A stretch of 64,000 bases of DNA from Pseudogemmobacter sp044142105 (lineage in GTDB: Bacteria > Pseudomonadota > Alphaproteobacteria > Rhodobacterales > Rhodobacteraceae), in the NCBI RefSeq assembly GCF_044142105.1, contig NZ_JBGTYM010000003.1:248001-312000 (forward strand), read 5' to 3'. The translations under genes and the position numbers were made by a program. Positions 34,512 through 42,177 of this stretch are shown here, one piece after another. The notes under the pieces were generated by a model. The model was not told the origin of the DNA, did no database searches, and worked only from the letters and a program-made list of their open reading frames with translations. How positions within the stretch are numbered: position 1 is the first letter of the stretch; the number at the start of each line of letters is the position of its first letter.

Positions 34512-35327
34512 ATGAGCGTGCCACAGATCAGTGGCTCGAAGGCAAGGGAAGTGTGGCGGCGGCTTTCCGCCGTCACCGACCCCGAGCTGGATGAGCCGAT
34601 TACCGATATGGGCTTTGTCGAACGGCTGGAGGTGTCGCATCTGGGAGATGTCGAGATCGACTTCCGGCTGCCAACCTATTGGTGCTCGCCGAACTTCGCC
34701 TTTCTGATGGCGGAAGGCATCCGCAAGGCGGCTATGGCGCCGGGCTGGGCGCAGAAGGCGCGCGTCCAGTTGCTGGACCATTGCTTTGCCGACCGCGTGA
34801 ATGACGCGATCAACGGCGACCGGGCGTTTGAGGTGGTCTTTGCCGAACTGACGGAAGGTGCCGATCTCGGCGTGGTGCGCGAGACGTTTCGCGAGAAGGC
34901 CTTCCTGCGCCGTCAGGAAGCGGTGATGTTGGGGTTGAGGTCGATGGGCTGGTCTGCGGCGCAGATCGCGGGGCTGACCCTTTCGGGCCTTGATGCGCTG
35001 AACTTTGGCAATCTGCCCGAGGCCGCGGCGCAGAAGCCGCGCTACCGCGAGATCCTTGTCGGTGACGGGCTTGCCCTTCTGCCCGAGGACCACGCTTTCG
35101 TAACCTGGCGCGGCGATCCGATTGTCGCCGAGGATCTGGAGAACCATCTGAGGCGGCTGCGAGCGCTCCGCATCAACATGGAGTTCAACGGTGCCGTGTG
35201 CCGCGGCCTCGCCGCCGCGCGCTACAAGGAAGTCGTCCGTGAGGGAGAGGAGCCCGAACTGATCGACTTCATTCTGGGGCGTGTGCCGCCCCGGGATCAC
35301 GGGGCCAGCCCGGACAGCCGAAGCTGA
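34512..35327 (+). CDS. DUF59/MIP18-type metal-sulfur cluster assembly protein of the mim cluster
   Basis: 271 residues. The N-terminal 110 residues match the iron-sulfur assembly factor domain (VWRRLSAVTDPELDEPITDMGFVE, then the VEIDFRLPTYWCSPNF segment with the conserved Cys). The C-terminal half is helical (REKAFLRRQEAVMLGLRSMGW) and specific to monooxygenase clusters. It is likely a helper for metal loading of the hydroxylase or reductase. Three bases separate it from the amidohydrolase, so they are coupled. Confidence 0.8.
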   Translation: MSVPQISGSKAREVWRRLSAVTDPELDEPITDMGFVERLEVSHLGDVEIDFRLPTYWCSPNFAFLMAEGIRKAAMAPGWAQKARVQLLDHCFADRVNDAINGDRAFEVVFAELTEGADLGVVRETFREKAFLRRQEAVMLGLRSMGWSAAQIAGLTLSGLDALNFGNLPEAAAQKPRYREILVGDGLALLPEDHAFVTWRGDPIVAEDLENHLRRLRALRINMEFNGAVCRGLAAARYKEVVREGEEPELIDFILGRVPPRDHGASPDSRS

Positions 35328-35399
35328 GCCACGCCAACCCACCACCATGAAGGGGAACCGGCGCGCCCTGCGGGTCCGGTCACAAGGGAGAATTATCCG

Positions 35400-37034
35400 A
35401 TGCCGAACTTTCTGATTCACTCGAACGAGGCCCGTCGGGCGCTGGCACGCGGCGTGGCCCGCCTTGCCGCCGCCGTCGAACCCACGCTTGGTCCGAAGGG
35501 GCTGAACGCGATGATCGACCGTCCGGTCGGCACGCCGCTGATCACCCGCGACGGGGTCTCCATCGCGACCGAGATCGAACTGCCGGACCGGTTTGAAAAC
35601 ATGGGCGCGCAGGTGGTGCGCGAGGTCTCGATGCAGACCAACGAGGTTGCCGGTGACGGCACCACCACGGCGATCGTGCTCGCCAATGCGATGATCCAGC
35701 AGGGCGTAACCCAGGCCGAGCGCGGTGCTCGGGCGGTCGATCTGTGCCGTGGAATCGAACTGGCCGTCGGCAAGGTTGTTGAGGAGCTGAAGCGGCAGGC
35801 AGTGCCGGTCAAGGACAATCCACGCCTTCTAGCCGCTGTGGCCAATATCGCCGCCACCGACCCCCGTCTGGGCGAAATCGTGGCCGAGGCGCACAGCCGT
35901 GTCGGCGAAAACGGCATCATCAACGCAGATTTCTCAGTGACGGTCGAGACGACCTTCGAGGTGATCGAGGGCATGTCTTTCGAGCGCGGATATATCTCTC
36001 ATCACATGGTCACGGACCAGGATGAGATGGAGGCGGTGCTGGAAAAGCCGCTGATCCTGCTGACCGATCAGAAAATTCTCGCACCTTCCGCGCTGGATGC
36101 GGCACGTGAGATTGCCGATGCCGAAGGGCGGTCGCTGCTGATCGTGGCCGAAGAGATTGCCCCCGAAGTGGTGGTAACGCTGCTGGAGGCTGCCCCTCCG
36201 GGCAAGTATCTGATCGTGCACCCACCGGAATACGGCCATTGGCGCAAGGCGATGATGGATGATCTGGCCATCCTGACCGGAGGTGAGGTTTTGGCCCGCG
36301 ATCTGGGCAAGAAGATCGAGAATGTCAGCCGTGAACAACTGGGCGCGGCGCGGCAGGTACGCGCTTCGGCCAGCCAGACCACGGTGATCGGCGGTGCGGG
36401 CGATGCGGCGGCTATCGCGGCGCGGCGGCTGCAGGTGCAGCGGCAGTATGACATTGCACCGCCGAATATCGAGCAGGACAAGCTGCGCGAGCGTCTGGCC
36501 AAACTGTCGGGCGGCACGGCGGTGATTCATGCCGGCGGCCTGACCCCGGTGGAACAGAAGCGCAAGATTCAGTTGATCGAGGATTCGCTCTACGCAATCC
36601 GAGCGGCGGTCGAAGAGGGCGTGGTGCCCGGCGGCGGCTCGGCGCTGGCCCACACCGCGCCGGTGCTGGATGCTGTGGCGTCGGAGGTATCCGGCGATGT
36701 GGCCGCGGGCGTGGAACTGGTGCGTTCAGTCCTGACCCGGCCGTTGGCGCGGATTGCGATCAATGCCGGATCGGACCCGAACGCCGTCATCGCCGAAGTT
36801 GTCCGTTCGGCCAGCGGTTTCGGTTTCGACGCCGCACAGGGCCGGTTCCGCGACATGATCGAGGCTGGGATCGTCGATCCAGTGCGCGTCACCTGTTCAG
36901 CGCTGGCCAATGCGGCCTCGGTCGCCAGCCTGATCCTGACCACTGAGACCCTTATCGGTCATGCCGAAGAATATGTTGATCCGACGGCAGGCCCCGCCCT
37001 TGGAGGCGGTTCGGAGCGGCTTGGCCGCCAGTAA
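35400..37034 (+). CDS. mimG: GroEL-like chaperonin for the monooxygenase
   Basis: 544-residue group I chaperonin. It keeps the ATPase motif EVAGDGTTTAIVLA near residue 83, LGPKG near the N-terminus, and GGSALAHTAP and GFDAAQG in the C-terminal equatorial part. It lacks the usual C-terminal GGM tail (it ends ALGGGSERLGRQ) and no groES is nearby. In mycobacteria the MimG chaperonin is required for folding of the monooxygenase large subunit. Most likely a dedicated chaperonin borrowing the housekeeping GroES. Confidence 0.9.
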   Translation: MPNFLIHSNEARRALARGVARLAAAVEPTLGPKGLNAMIDRPVGTPLITRDGVSIATEIELPDRFENMGAQVVREVSMQTNEVAGDGTTTAIVLANAMIQQGVTQAERGARAVDLCRGIELAVGKVVEELKRQAVPVKDNPRLLAAVANIAATDPRLGEIVAEAHSRVGENGIINADFSVTVETTFEVIEGMSFERGYISHHMVTDQDEMEAVLEKPLILLTDQKILAPSALDAAREIADAEGRSLLIVAEEIAPEVVVTLLEAAPPGKYLIVHPPEYGHWRKAMMDDLAILTGGEVLARDLGKKIENVSREQLGAARQVRASASQTTVIGGAGDAAAIAARRLQVQRQYDIAPPNIEQDKLRERLAKLSGGTAVIHAGGLTPVEQKRKIQLIEDSLYAIRAAVEEGVVPGGGSALAHTAPVLDAVASEVSGDVAAGVELVRSVLTRPLARIAINAGSDPNAVIAEVVRSASGFGFDAAQGRFRDMIEAGIVDPVRVTCSALANAASVASLILTTETLIGHAEEYVDPTAGPALGGGSERLGRQ

Positions 37035-37106
37035 AGGACAGGGGCGGCCGGATGTGCCGCCTCACGCCGCTTAGGCCCTTGAAATCCATAGGATAAGGAA
37101 CGCGCC

Positions 37107-38150
37107 ATGAAGGCCGCAAGACTGTATGAATACGATCCGGCGATGAACGTGCAGTTGGTGATCGAGGATATCCCGGCTCCCACCATCCTTGCCCCCGACG
37201 AGGTGATCGTCCGCGTTGGCGCGGCCGGGCTGTGCCGCACCGACCTGCATATCATCGAAGGTGTGTGGAAACCGATCATGGACCCGCACAACACTTTGCT
37301 GCCCTATGTCATGGGCCATGAAAACGCTGGCTGGGTTGAAGACGTCGGCAGCAATGTGCGGACGGTAAAGGCGGGTGATGCCGTGATCTGCCACCCGCTG
37401 CGCACCTGCGGTGTCTGCCTGAACTGCCACCATGGCCATGACATGTATTGCGATCACGGTCTTTTCCCAGGCCTGGGTCTGGACGGCGGCTTTGCAGAGT
37501 ATTTCAAGACGAACGAGCGTTCGCTGATCAAGCTGAACACCAATATCATGCCGCTGGACGTGGCCCCGATGGCAGATGCCGGAATCACCGCTTATCGTGC
37601 AGCAAAGCGGGCCGCAAAGATGCTGCCGCCTGGAAGCTGGTGCGCCGTGCTGGGTGTGGGCGGCCTTGGCCATATCGCGCTGCAATCACTGCGCGAGCTG
37701 TGTGGCGCACGGCTGATCGCCATTGATCGTGAGCCGGGGGCACAGGTTCTTGCCAAGGAACTGGGCGCTGACGTGGTGCTGGATGGCGGGCCGAACCTGA
37801 TTGAGGAGCTGAAAGAGATCACCGGCGGCGGGGCGCATGTGGTGATCGATTTCGTCGGTGAGCTTGGTGTCGAAAACATCTGCTGGAAGCTGTTGCGCAA
37901 GGGCGGTGAATGTATCGTCGTCGGCTATGGCGGCAGGATCGAGGTGCCGACGCTGGATCTCGTAGCCAATGAGATCAAGATCGGCGGCAGCCTGGTCGGC
38001 GACTATACCGAACTGGTCGAACTGATGGAGCTGAACTCGGACGGCAAGGTGAAGATGCACTACACCGCCTACACGCTCGACAACATCAACACCGCGATCG
38101 ACGACTTCAAGAACCGCCGCTTCACGGGGCGGGGCGTGATCGTGCCCTGA
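37107..38150 (+). CDS. Zinc-type NAD-dependent alcohol dehydrogenase with intact structural zinc site
   Basis: 347-residue medium-chain dehydrogenase and a clear paralogue of the enzyme at 19374-20426 (shared CRTDLHIIEG-W-P, MGHENAGW and DAG-TAYRAAK stretches). Structural zinc ligands CGVCLNCHHGHDMYC are complete, and the NAD fold VLGVGGLGHIALQ is near residue 175. It is the last gene of the mim operon, 72 bases behind mimG, and probably oxidises a primary alcohol or diol from the pathway. A two-way terminator follows. Confidence 0.88.
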   Translation: MKAARLYEYDPAMNVQLVIEDIPAPTILAPDEVIVRVGAAGLCRTDLHIIEGVWKPIMDPHNTLLPYVMGHENAGWVEDVGSNVRTVKAGDAVICHPLRTCGVCLNCHHGHDMYCDHGLFPGLGLDGGFAEYFKTNERSLIKLNTNIMPLDVAPMADAGITAYRAAKRAAKMLPPGSWCAVLGVGGLGHIALQSLRELCGARLIAIDREPGAQVLAKELGADVVLDGGPNLIEELKEITGGGAHVVIDFVGELGVENICWKLLRKGGECIVVGYGGRIEVPTLDLVANEIKIGGSLVGDYTELVELMELNSDGKVKMHYTAYTLDNINTAIDDFKNRRFTGRGVIVP

Positions 38151-38189
38151 TCTTGGTGGCCGCCGTCAGGCTTTTGAAATAATTTTAGG

Positions 38190-38223
38190 AAAAGGCGCCA
38201 CACCCTTCCAGGTGGCGCCTTTT
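38190..38223. terminator. Bidirectional rho-independent terminator
   Basis: AAAAGGCGCCAC (38190-38201) pairs with GTGGCGCCTTTT (38212-38223) across a ten-base loop. The A-run on one side and T-run on the other fit termination of both the rightward mim operon and the leftward regulator gene that ends at 38234. Confidence 0.85.
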
Positions 38224-38233
38224 CTACCCGATC

Positions 38234-40252
38234 TCACTCATAGGTGCGGCGGATGCCGTAGGTCTTCAGCTTGCGATACAGCGTGGGGCGCGAGATGCCC
38301 AGAATATGGGCCACCCGGGTCAGATTGCCCTCTTCGGCAATCAGCGTCCGTCTGATCGCCTGCTCCTCCATATCGGTCAGGTTGGCGGGCGCCGGGGCCT
38401 CGACCGGCGGCGCGGACGTCCCGCGCGGTTGGGTACGGAGGGCGGCGGGCAGATCTTCCTCGTCGACCATGTCGCCGATGACCATCAGATGCAGCCGCTC
38501 GAACAGGTTGCGCATCTCTCGCACATTGCCGGGCCAGCCATAACCGGCCATCAGTTGTGCCGCTCCTTCGGTCAGTACCAGCGGCGCCCGACCAAGCCGC
38601 GTCGCCACCGCGCGGTTGAAGTGATCGGCCAGCGCCGGAATGTCGCTGAGCCGTTCGCGCAGCGGCGGCACCTCGATCGTAATCGCGCTGATCCGATAGT
38701 AAAGATCGCGACGGAAGCGCCCGGCCTCAACCTCTTCGCGCAGGTCGCGGTTCGTCATCGCCACCAGTTGCACGTCGATCTGACGGCGCTTGGAATCGCC
38801 GATCCGGTAGACCGCGCGCTGCTCCAGCACCCGCAGCAGATAGGGCTGCAATTCCAGCGGCATCTCGCCGATCTCGTCAAGGCAGAGCACGCCGCCATTG
38901 GCCTGTTCGAACTTGCCCGCTTTGCCATCACGGGTGGCACCGGTAAAGGCGCCCGGCGCGTGGCCGAAGAGCTCTGATCCGAACAACTCGGCCGAGATCG
39001 CCCCACAATTCACCGTCACAAACGGCGCGCGGCCCCTGTGGGCGGCCGAGGTATGGATCAGCCGGGCGAACAATTCCTTGCCTGCTCCGGTTTCGCCCTG
39101 AATCAGCACGGCCGAACCCGCGGCGGCCGTGCGCCGCGCCAGATCAACCGCAGCGGTAAATTTCGGCGCCTGCCCGATCATCAGCAACTCATCCCGCTCG
39201 GCCCCCGAACGGGGGGGGATGCGGAAGGCTTCGACCGGCGCTGCCGGGGCGGCAGCGGCTTGTGGGCGCGGCGGCAGGATCAGCGCTGCTCCGCTGAATT
39301 CGCCGTCAAGGAAAAGGCGGCTGACCCCGCTGGGGCGCAGATGTGGCGGGATGGCGCGGGCAATGTCCTGATCGCTCATCGAGACGGTCAGCGGTATGAA
39401 TTGCTGGCCAAGCGACAGTTTCGGCGCGGGATGATCGCGGAGGGTACCTGAGGGCAGGCGGTGATACATCACCCGCCCGATCCGGTCGAGGATCACCACC
39501 GCATCGCGGCCGCCTTGTGCCGGGCTGCTGTCGAGAAATGCCTCAAGCAGCCGGGTGCGCCGCATCTCTTGCCGTTCGGCCAGTGCCGCTTCGATCTCGC
39601 GCGCGACCGAAGCGATCATCGCAACATTATGCGGGCGGAAGATCAGGGGCGGCCCGGACAGGTCGACCACCCCGATGATGCGCTGATCAACCGGATCGCG
39701 GATCGGGGCGGCGGCGCAGGTCCAGGCCTTGATGCCTTGACAGAAATGCTCGGACGCATGCACCAGCGTGGGGCGACCCGAGCGGATTGCCGTGCCGATC
39801 CCGTTGGTGCCGATTGCGGCCTCATCCCATTTTCCGCCCTGAATCAGATGGATGCTGCGCGCTGCCTTGTGGGTGCGCAGATCGCCGATCTGTTCAAGAA
39901 CCAGTCCCTCGGCGTCGGTCAGCACCAGAATGGCGTTGGCCTCGGACAGCAGCGGTCCAATCTTCTGAAACGGCGCATGGGCGGCGGCGCGTAGATCGGA
40001 AGTCTTCTGCCGCGCATCTTCCAGCAGTTCCTCGGTCTCATTCAGCGGCGCCAGTTCTGCGGTGGCGTCGATTCCGGAGGCAAGACTGCGCGACCAGGAT
40101 TCAAGGATTTCGCGCCGCACACCTGAGGTTCGGCTGTGCTCGATGTCCCGGTAGGTCAAAAAATCCTCCCAGGCGCGCATCGTGGCACGCTGGTCCAGCC
40201 AGTCATCGAACATGCCGGTCCGGGTATGGTATCCCGAAAGCTGATCGGTCAT
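38234..40252 (-). CDS. Sigma-54-dependent AcoR-type activator with intact GAFTGA (probable mim activator)
   Basis: 672 residues. The N-terminal half holds a GAF-type sensor (for example LLSEANAILVLTDAEGLVLEQ, then GTNGIGTAIRSGRPTLVHASEHF). The AAA+ domain has Walker A GETGAGKELF near 387, ELFGHAPGAFTGATRDG near 425-440, and Walker B CLDEIGEM. It closes with a Fis-type helix-turn-helix (NLTRVAHILGISRPTLYRKLKTYGI). GGGAGGAG just upstream sets the start at 40252. It lies convergent to the mim operon, the usual position of its activator. The inducing ligand is unknown. Confidence 0.9.
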   Translation of the reverse strand: MTDQLSGYHTRTGMFDDWLDQRATMRAWEDFLTYRDIEHSRTSGVRREILESWSRSLASGIDATAELAPLNETEELLEDARQKTSDLRAAAHAPFQKIGPLLSEANAILVLTDAEGLVLEQIGDLRTHKAARSIHLIQGGKWDEAAIGTNGIGTAIRSGRPTLVHASEHFCQGIKAWTCAAAPIRDPVDQRIIGVVDLSGPPLIFRPHNVAMIASVAREIEAALAERQEMRRTRLLEAFLDSSPAQGGRDAVVILDRIGRVMYHRLPSGTLRDHPAPKLSLGQQFIPLTVSMSDQDIARAIPPHLRPSGVSRLFLDGEFSGAALILPPRPQAAAAPAAPVEAFRIPPRSGAERDELLMIGQAPKFTAAVDLARRTAAAGSAVLIQGETGAGKELFARLIHTSAAHRGRAPFVTVNCGAISAELFGSELFGHAPGAFTGATRDGKAGKFEQANGGVLCLDEIGEMPLELQPYLLRVLEQRAVYRIGDSKRRQIDVQLVAMTNRDLREEVEAGRFRRDLYYRISAITIEVPPLRERLSDIPALADHFNRAVATRLGRAPLVLTEGAAQLMAGYGWPGNVREMRNLFERLHLMVIGDMVDEEDLPAALRTQPRGTSAPPVEAPAPANLTDMEEQAIRRTLIAEEGNLTRVAHILGISRPTLYRKLKTYGIRRTYE

Positions 40253-40297
40253 GCATCTCCTCCCAAAGGGCTGGGGCGATGGCGTCGCCCTTGCTGT

Positions 40298-40313
40298 TGC
40301 ATGTGCACATGCA
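40298..40313. promoter_or_regulatory. Perfect 16-bp palindrome upstream of the activator gene
   Basis: TGCATGTGCACATGCA is fully self-complementary and lies 46 bases before the activator start in the 133-base gap behind the 164-residue gene. It is a candidate operator for autoregulation or another repressor. Confidence 0.4.
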
Positions 40314-40385
40314 CGTGGTCTGGCTTTTGCAGGAGGTCTGGCGTCCGTGGGGGCAGGCGCCGGCATGTCATTGTGACGCGCAGGA

Positions 40386-40880
40386 TCAGCCCAGACCCAG
40401 TCGTTCGGCAATCTCACCGGCGAGCAGGCTTTCCGGGCAGGCATGATCAATGATCTGCCCGTCAAGCTCGCCGATCTTTTCGGTGATGTCATCGGGCAGG
40501 CCCGAGACAAAGCCGTTCTCGCGCGAGGCTATAGCAAAGTAACGGGTTCCCTCCTGGCGCCGGATCTCGCCCAGCAGATGGACTTGCCGTCCCGAGCCGT
40601 TGTCATAGGCTACAACCCGGTTGTTCACGCTGACCTTGATCCGAATATCCCCGGCGTCCGCCGCAGGGCTGTGCCCGGCAGAGACGGCATAGATGCGACG
40701 GCCCTCCTCAGCCGCCGGTGCCCTGGCCGCTTCTGCCTTGGCCCGTTTGTTCGCGCTATAGCCGCCCTGCGTAAGGTGATCGGCGATCTGAGTGATAGCT
40801 CCCCGGTTCGCCTGGATGATTCGGTTGGCTCGTTCGTCCTCGCGGCGCGGGCCACTCCGCTTCGAAATGATATCGACCAT
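40386..40880 (-). CDS. Hypothetical protein (164 aa) upstream of the activator
   Basis: The product starts MVDIISKRSGPRREDERANRI. It has a helical, charged N-terminal half and a beta-rich C-terminal half (IRIKVSVNNRVVAYDNGSGRQVHLLGEIRRQEGTRYFAIASRE, shown here as one block of the pattern only in part). GGGAGG six bases before the start supports 40880 over 40886. It is in the same direction as the sigma-54 activator, 133 bases upstream, and may be cotranscribed with it. I do not recognise a family. Confidence 0.65.
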   Translation of the reverse strand: MVDIISKRSGPRREDERANRIIQANRGAITQIADHLTQGGYSANKRAKAEAARAPAAEEGRRIYAVSAGHSPAADAGDIRIKVSVNNRVVAYDNGSGRQVHLLGEIRRQEGTRYFAIASRENGFVSGLPDDITEKIGELDGQIIDHACPESLLAGEIAERLGLG

Positions 40881-41097
40881 GGCCATCCTCCCAATGTCCA
40901 GTGAGACTCGTAACCAATTGCCCCCGAACGAAGTCCGGGCCCGCCTCCCCGCGTGCCGTTGGTTGCAACGTCGGTTCCGTGTCACCTTGCGCCGCATCTT
41001 CTGCACCAAAAGCTATAATATGGATACTGCGTTCAGCAAGCATTTCCGAAAACTCCACCTGCGCGTGGCATCACGCTGTCGTCATCTTCTCCGGCTT

Positions 41098-42036
41098 TCA
41101 GTCGTGGCGCCAGCCCGGCAATTTGGTCAGTCCGCTGGCCTTTCTCAGACGGATGCCGCAGTCCCGCACCACCTCGGCGATCTGCATCAGCTGCGCCTCC
41201 ATCCCGCTGGATTTGCGCCAGACCATGCCGATGGATCGCAGCGGTTGCGGGTCGCGAAACCGGGCAACTGAAACCTCGGCCGAACGGGTTTCGATCGGCA
41301 CCGCCATTTCGGGGATCAGCGTCACCCCGACCCCGACGCCCACCATCTGCACCAGTGTCGAAAGCGAGCTTCCATCCAGCATCTCGCGGGGCTGGGTCGA
41401 AGGCATGTCACAAAACGACAGCGCCTGGTTGCGAAAACAATGCCCCTCTTCCAGCAGCAATAGCCTCATCTCGCGCAGCTTGTCGCGGTTCGGAACCGGC
41501 TTGGCCGCATCCTCGGCGGGGCGGATCAGCACGAAACGTTCATTGAACAGCGGCACCTCGTTCAGCGAGGGTTCCGAGACTGGCAGCGCAAGGATCGCGG
41601 CGTCGATGCGCCCGTCGTTCAACTCTTCGATCAAGCGCGAGGTCATGCTTTCGCGCAGAATCGGGCTGAGACCGGGGAACTCCTGCTCCAGCCGCCGCAC
41701 GACCGATGGCAGCATATAGGGCGCAACCGTCGGGATCACGCCAAGGCGCAACTTGCCTGCGGGCTTCGTCCCGGCGGTGCGGGCCAGATCGTCCAGATCG
41801 TCAAGGATCGCCAGCATCGCCCGGGCACGCAGATGCACCATCTCGCCAAACGAGGTCAGCCGCACCCCGCGCGCGCCGCGCTCCAGAAGCGGGCTGCCGG
41901 CCCCTTCCTCCATTTCCTTGATCTGCATCGACAGGGCGGGCTGTGTGACCGAACAGGCCTCGGCGGCGGCGCTGAAGGTTCCCAGCCGGGCGAGGGCATC
42001 GAAGTAGCGAATTTGTTTCAGGGTCAGGCTGCGCAT
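41098..42036 (-). CDS. oxyR: Hydrogen-peroxide-responsive LysR regulator
   Basis: 312 residues. N-terminal LysR helix-turn-helix (IRYFDALARLGTFSAAAEACSVTQPALSMQI). The redox signature GHCFRNQALSFC near residues 205-216 contains both cysteines of the OxyR disulfide switch. It is divergent from katG, the standard target. Reduced and oxidised forms would bind the intergenic site described at 42045. Confidence 0.93.
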   Translation of the reverse strand: MRSLTLKQIRYFDALARLGTFSAAAEACSVTQPALSMQIKEMEEGAGSPLLERGARGVRLTSFGEMVHLRARAMLAILDDLDDLARTAGTKPAGKLRLGVIPTVAPYMLPSVVRRLEQEFPGLSPILRESMTSRLIEELNDGRIDAAILALPVSEPSLNEVPLFNERFVLIRPAEDAAKPVPNRDKLREMRLLLLEEGHCFRNQALSFCDMPSTQPREMLDGSSLSTLVQMVGVGVGVTLIPEMAVPIETRSAEVSVARFRDPQPLRSIGMVWRKSSGMEAQLMQIAEVVRDCGIRLRKASGLTKLPGWRHD

Positions 42037-42044
42037 AAGGAAGT

Positions 42045-42061
42045 CTGATACATCTTATCAG
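42045..42061. promoter_or_regulatory. Inverted repeat in the oxyR-katG intergenic region
   Basis: CTGATA-N5-TATCAG is a perfect inverted repeat with six-base arms, nine bases upstream of the oxyR start, and contains the LysR T-N11-A arrangement. It is the likely OxyR autoregulatory and katG activation site. Confidence 0.55.
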
Positions 42062-42177
42062 AATATTCAAGTTTCCCTGAAGCGATCGCCTGGCTAGAAT
42101 GATTCCAGTTTCGGGGTCGGCACGGGAGAGGTCGGTCCGGGGCAGATCAACACCCGCCGATCCTTTGGGAGGACAAT

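Noticed and set aside
33459..35420. Long minus-strand open frame opposite the amidohydrolase and DUF59 genes
   Set aside because: Shadow of two well-supported genes; no recognisable domain.
37043..37061. Small GGCGGC/GCCGCC stem between mimG and the alcohol dehydrogenase
   Set aside because: Only six base pairs of pure GC, expected by chance at this base composition.
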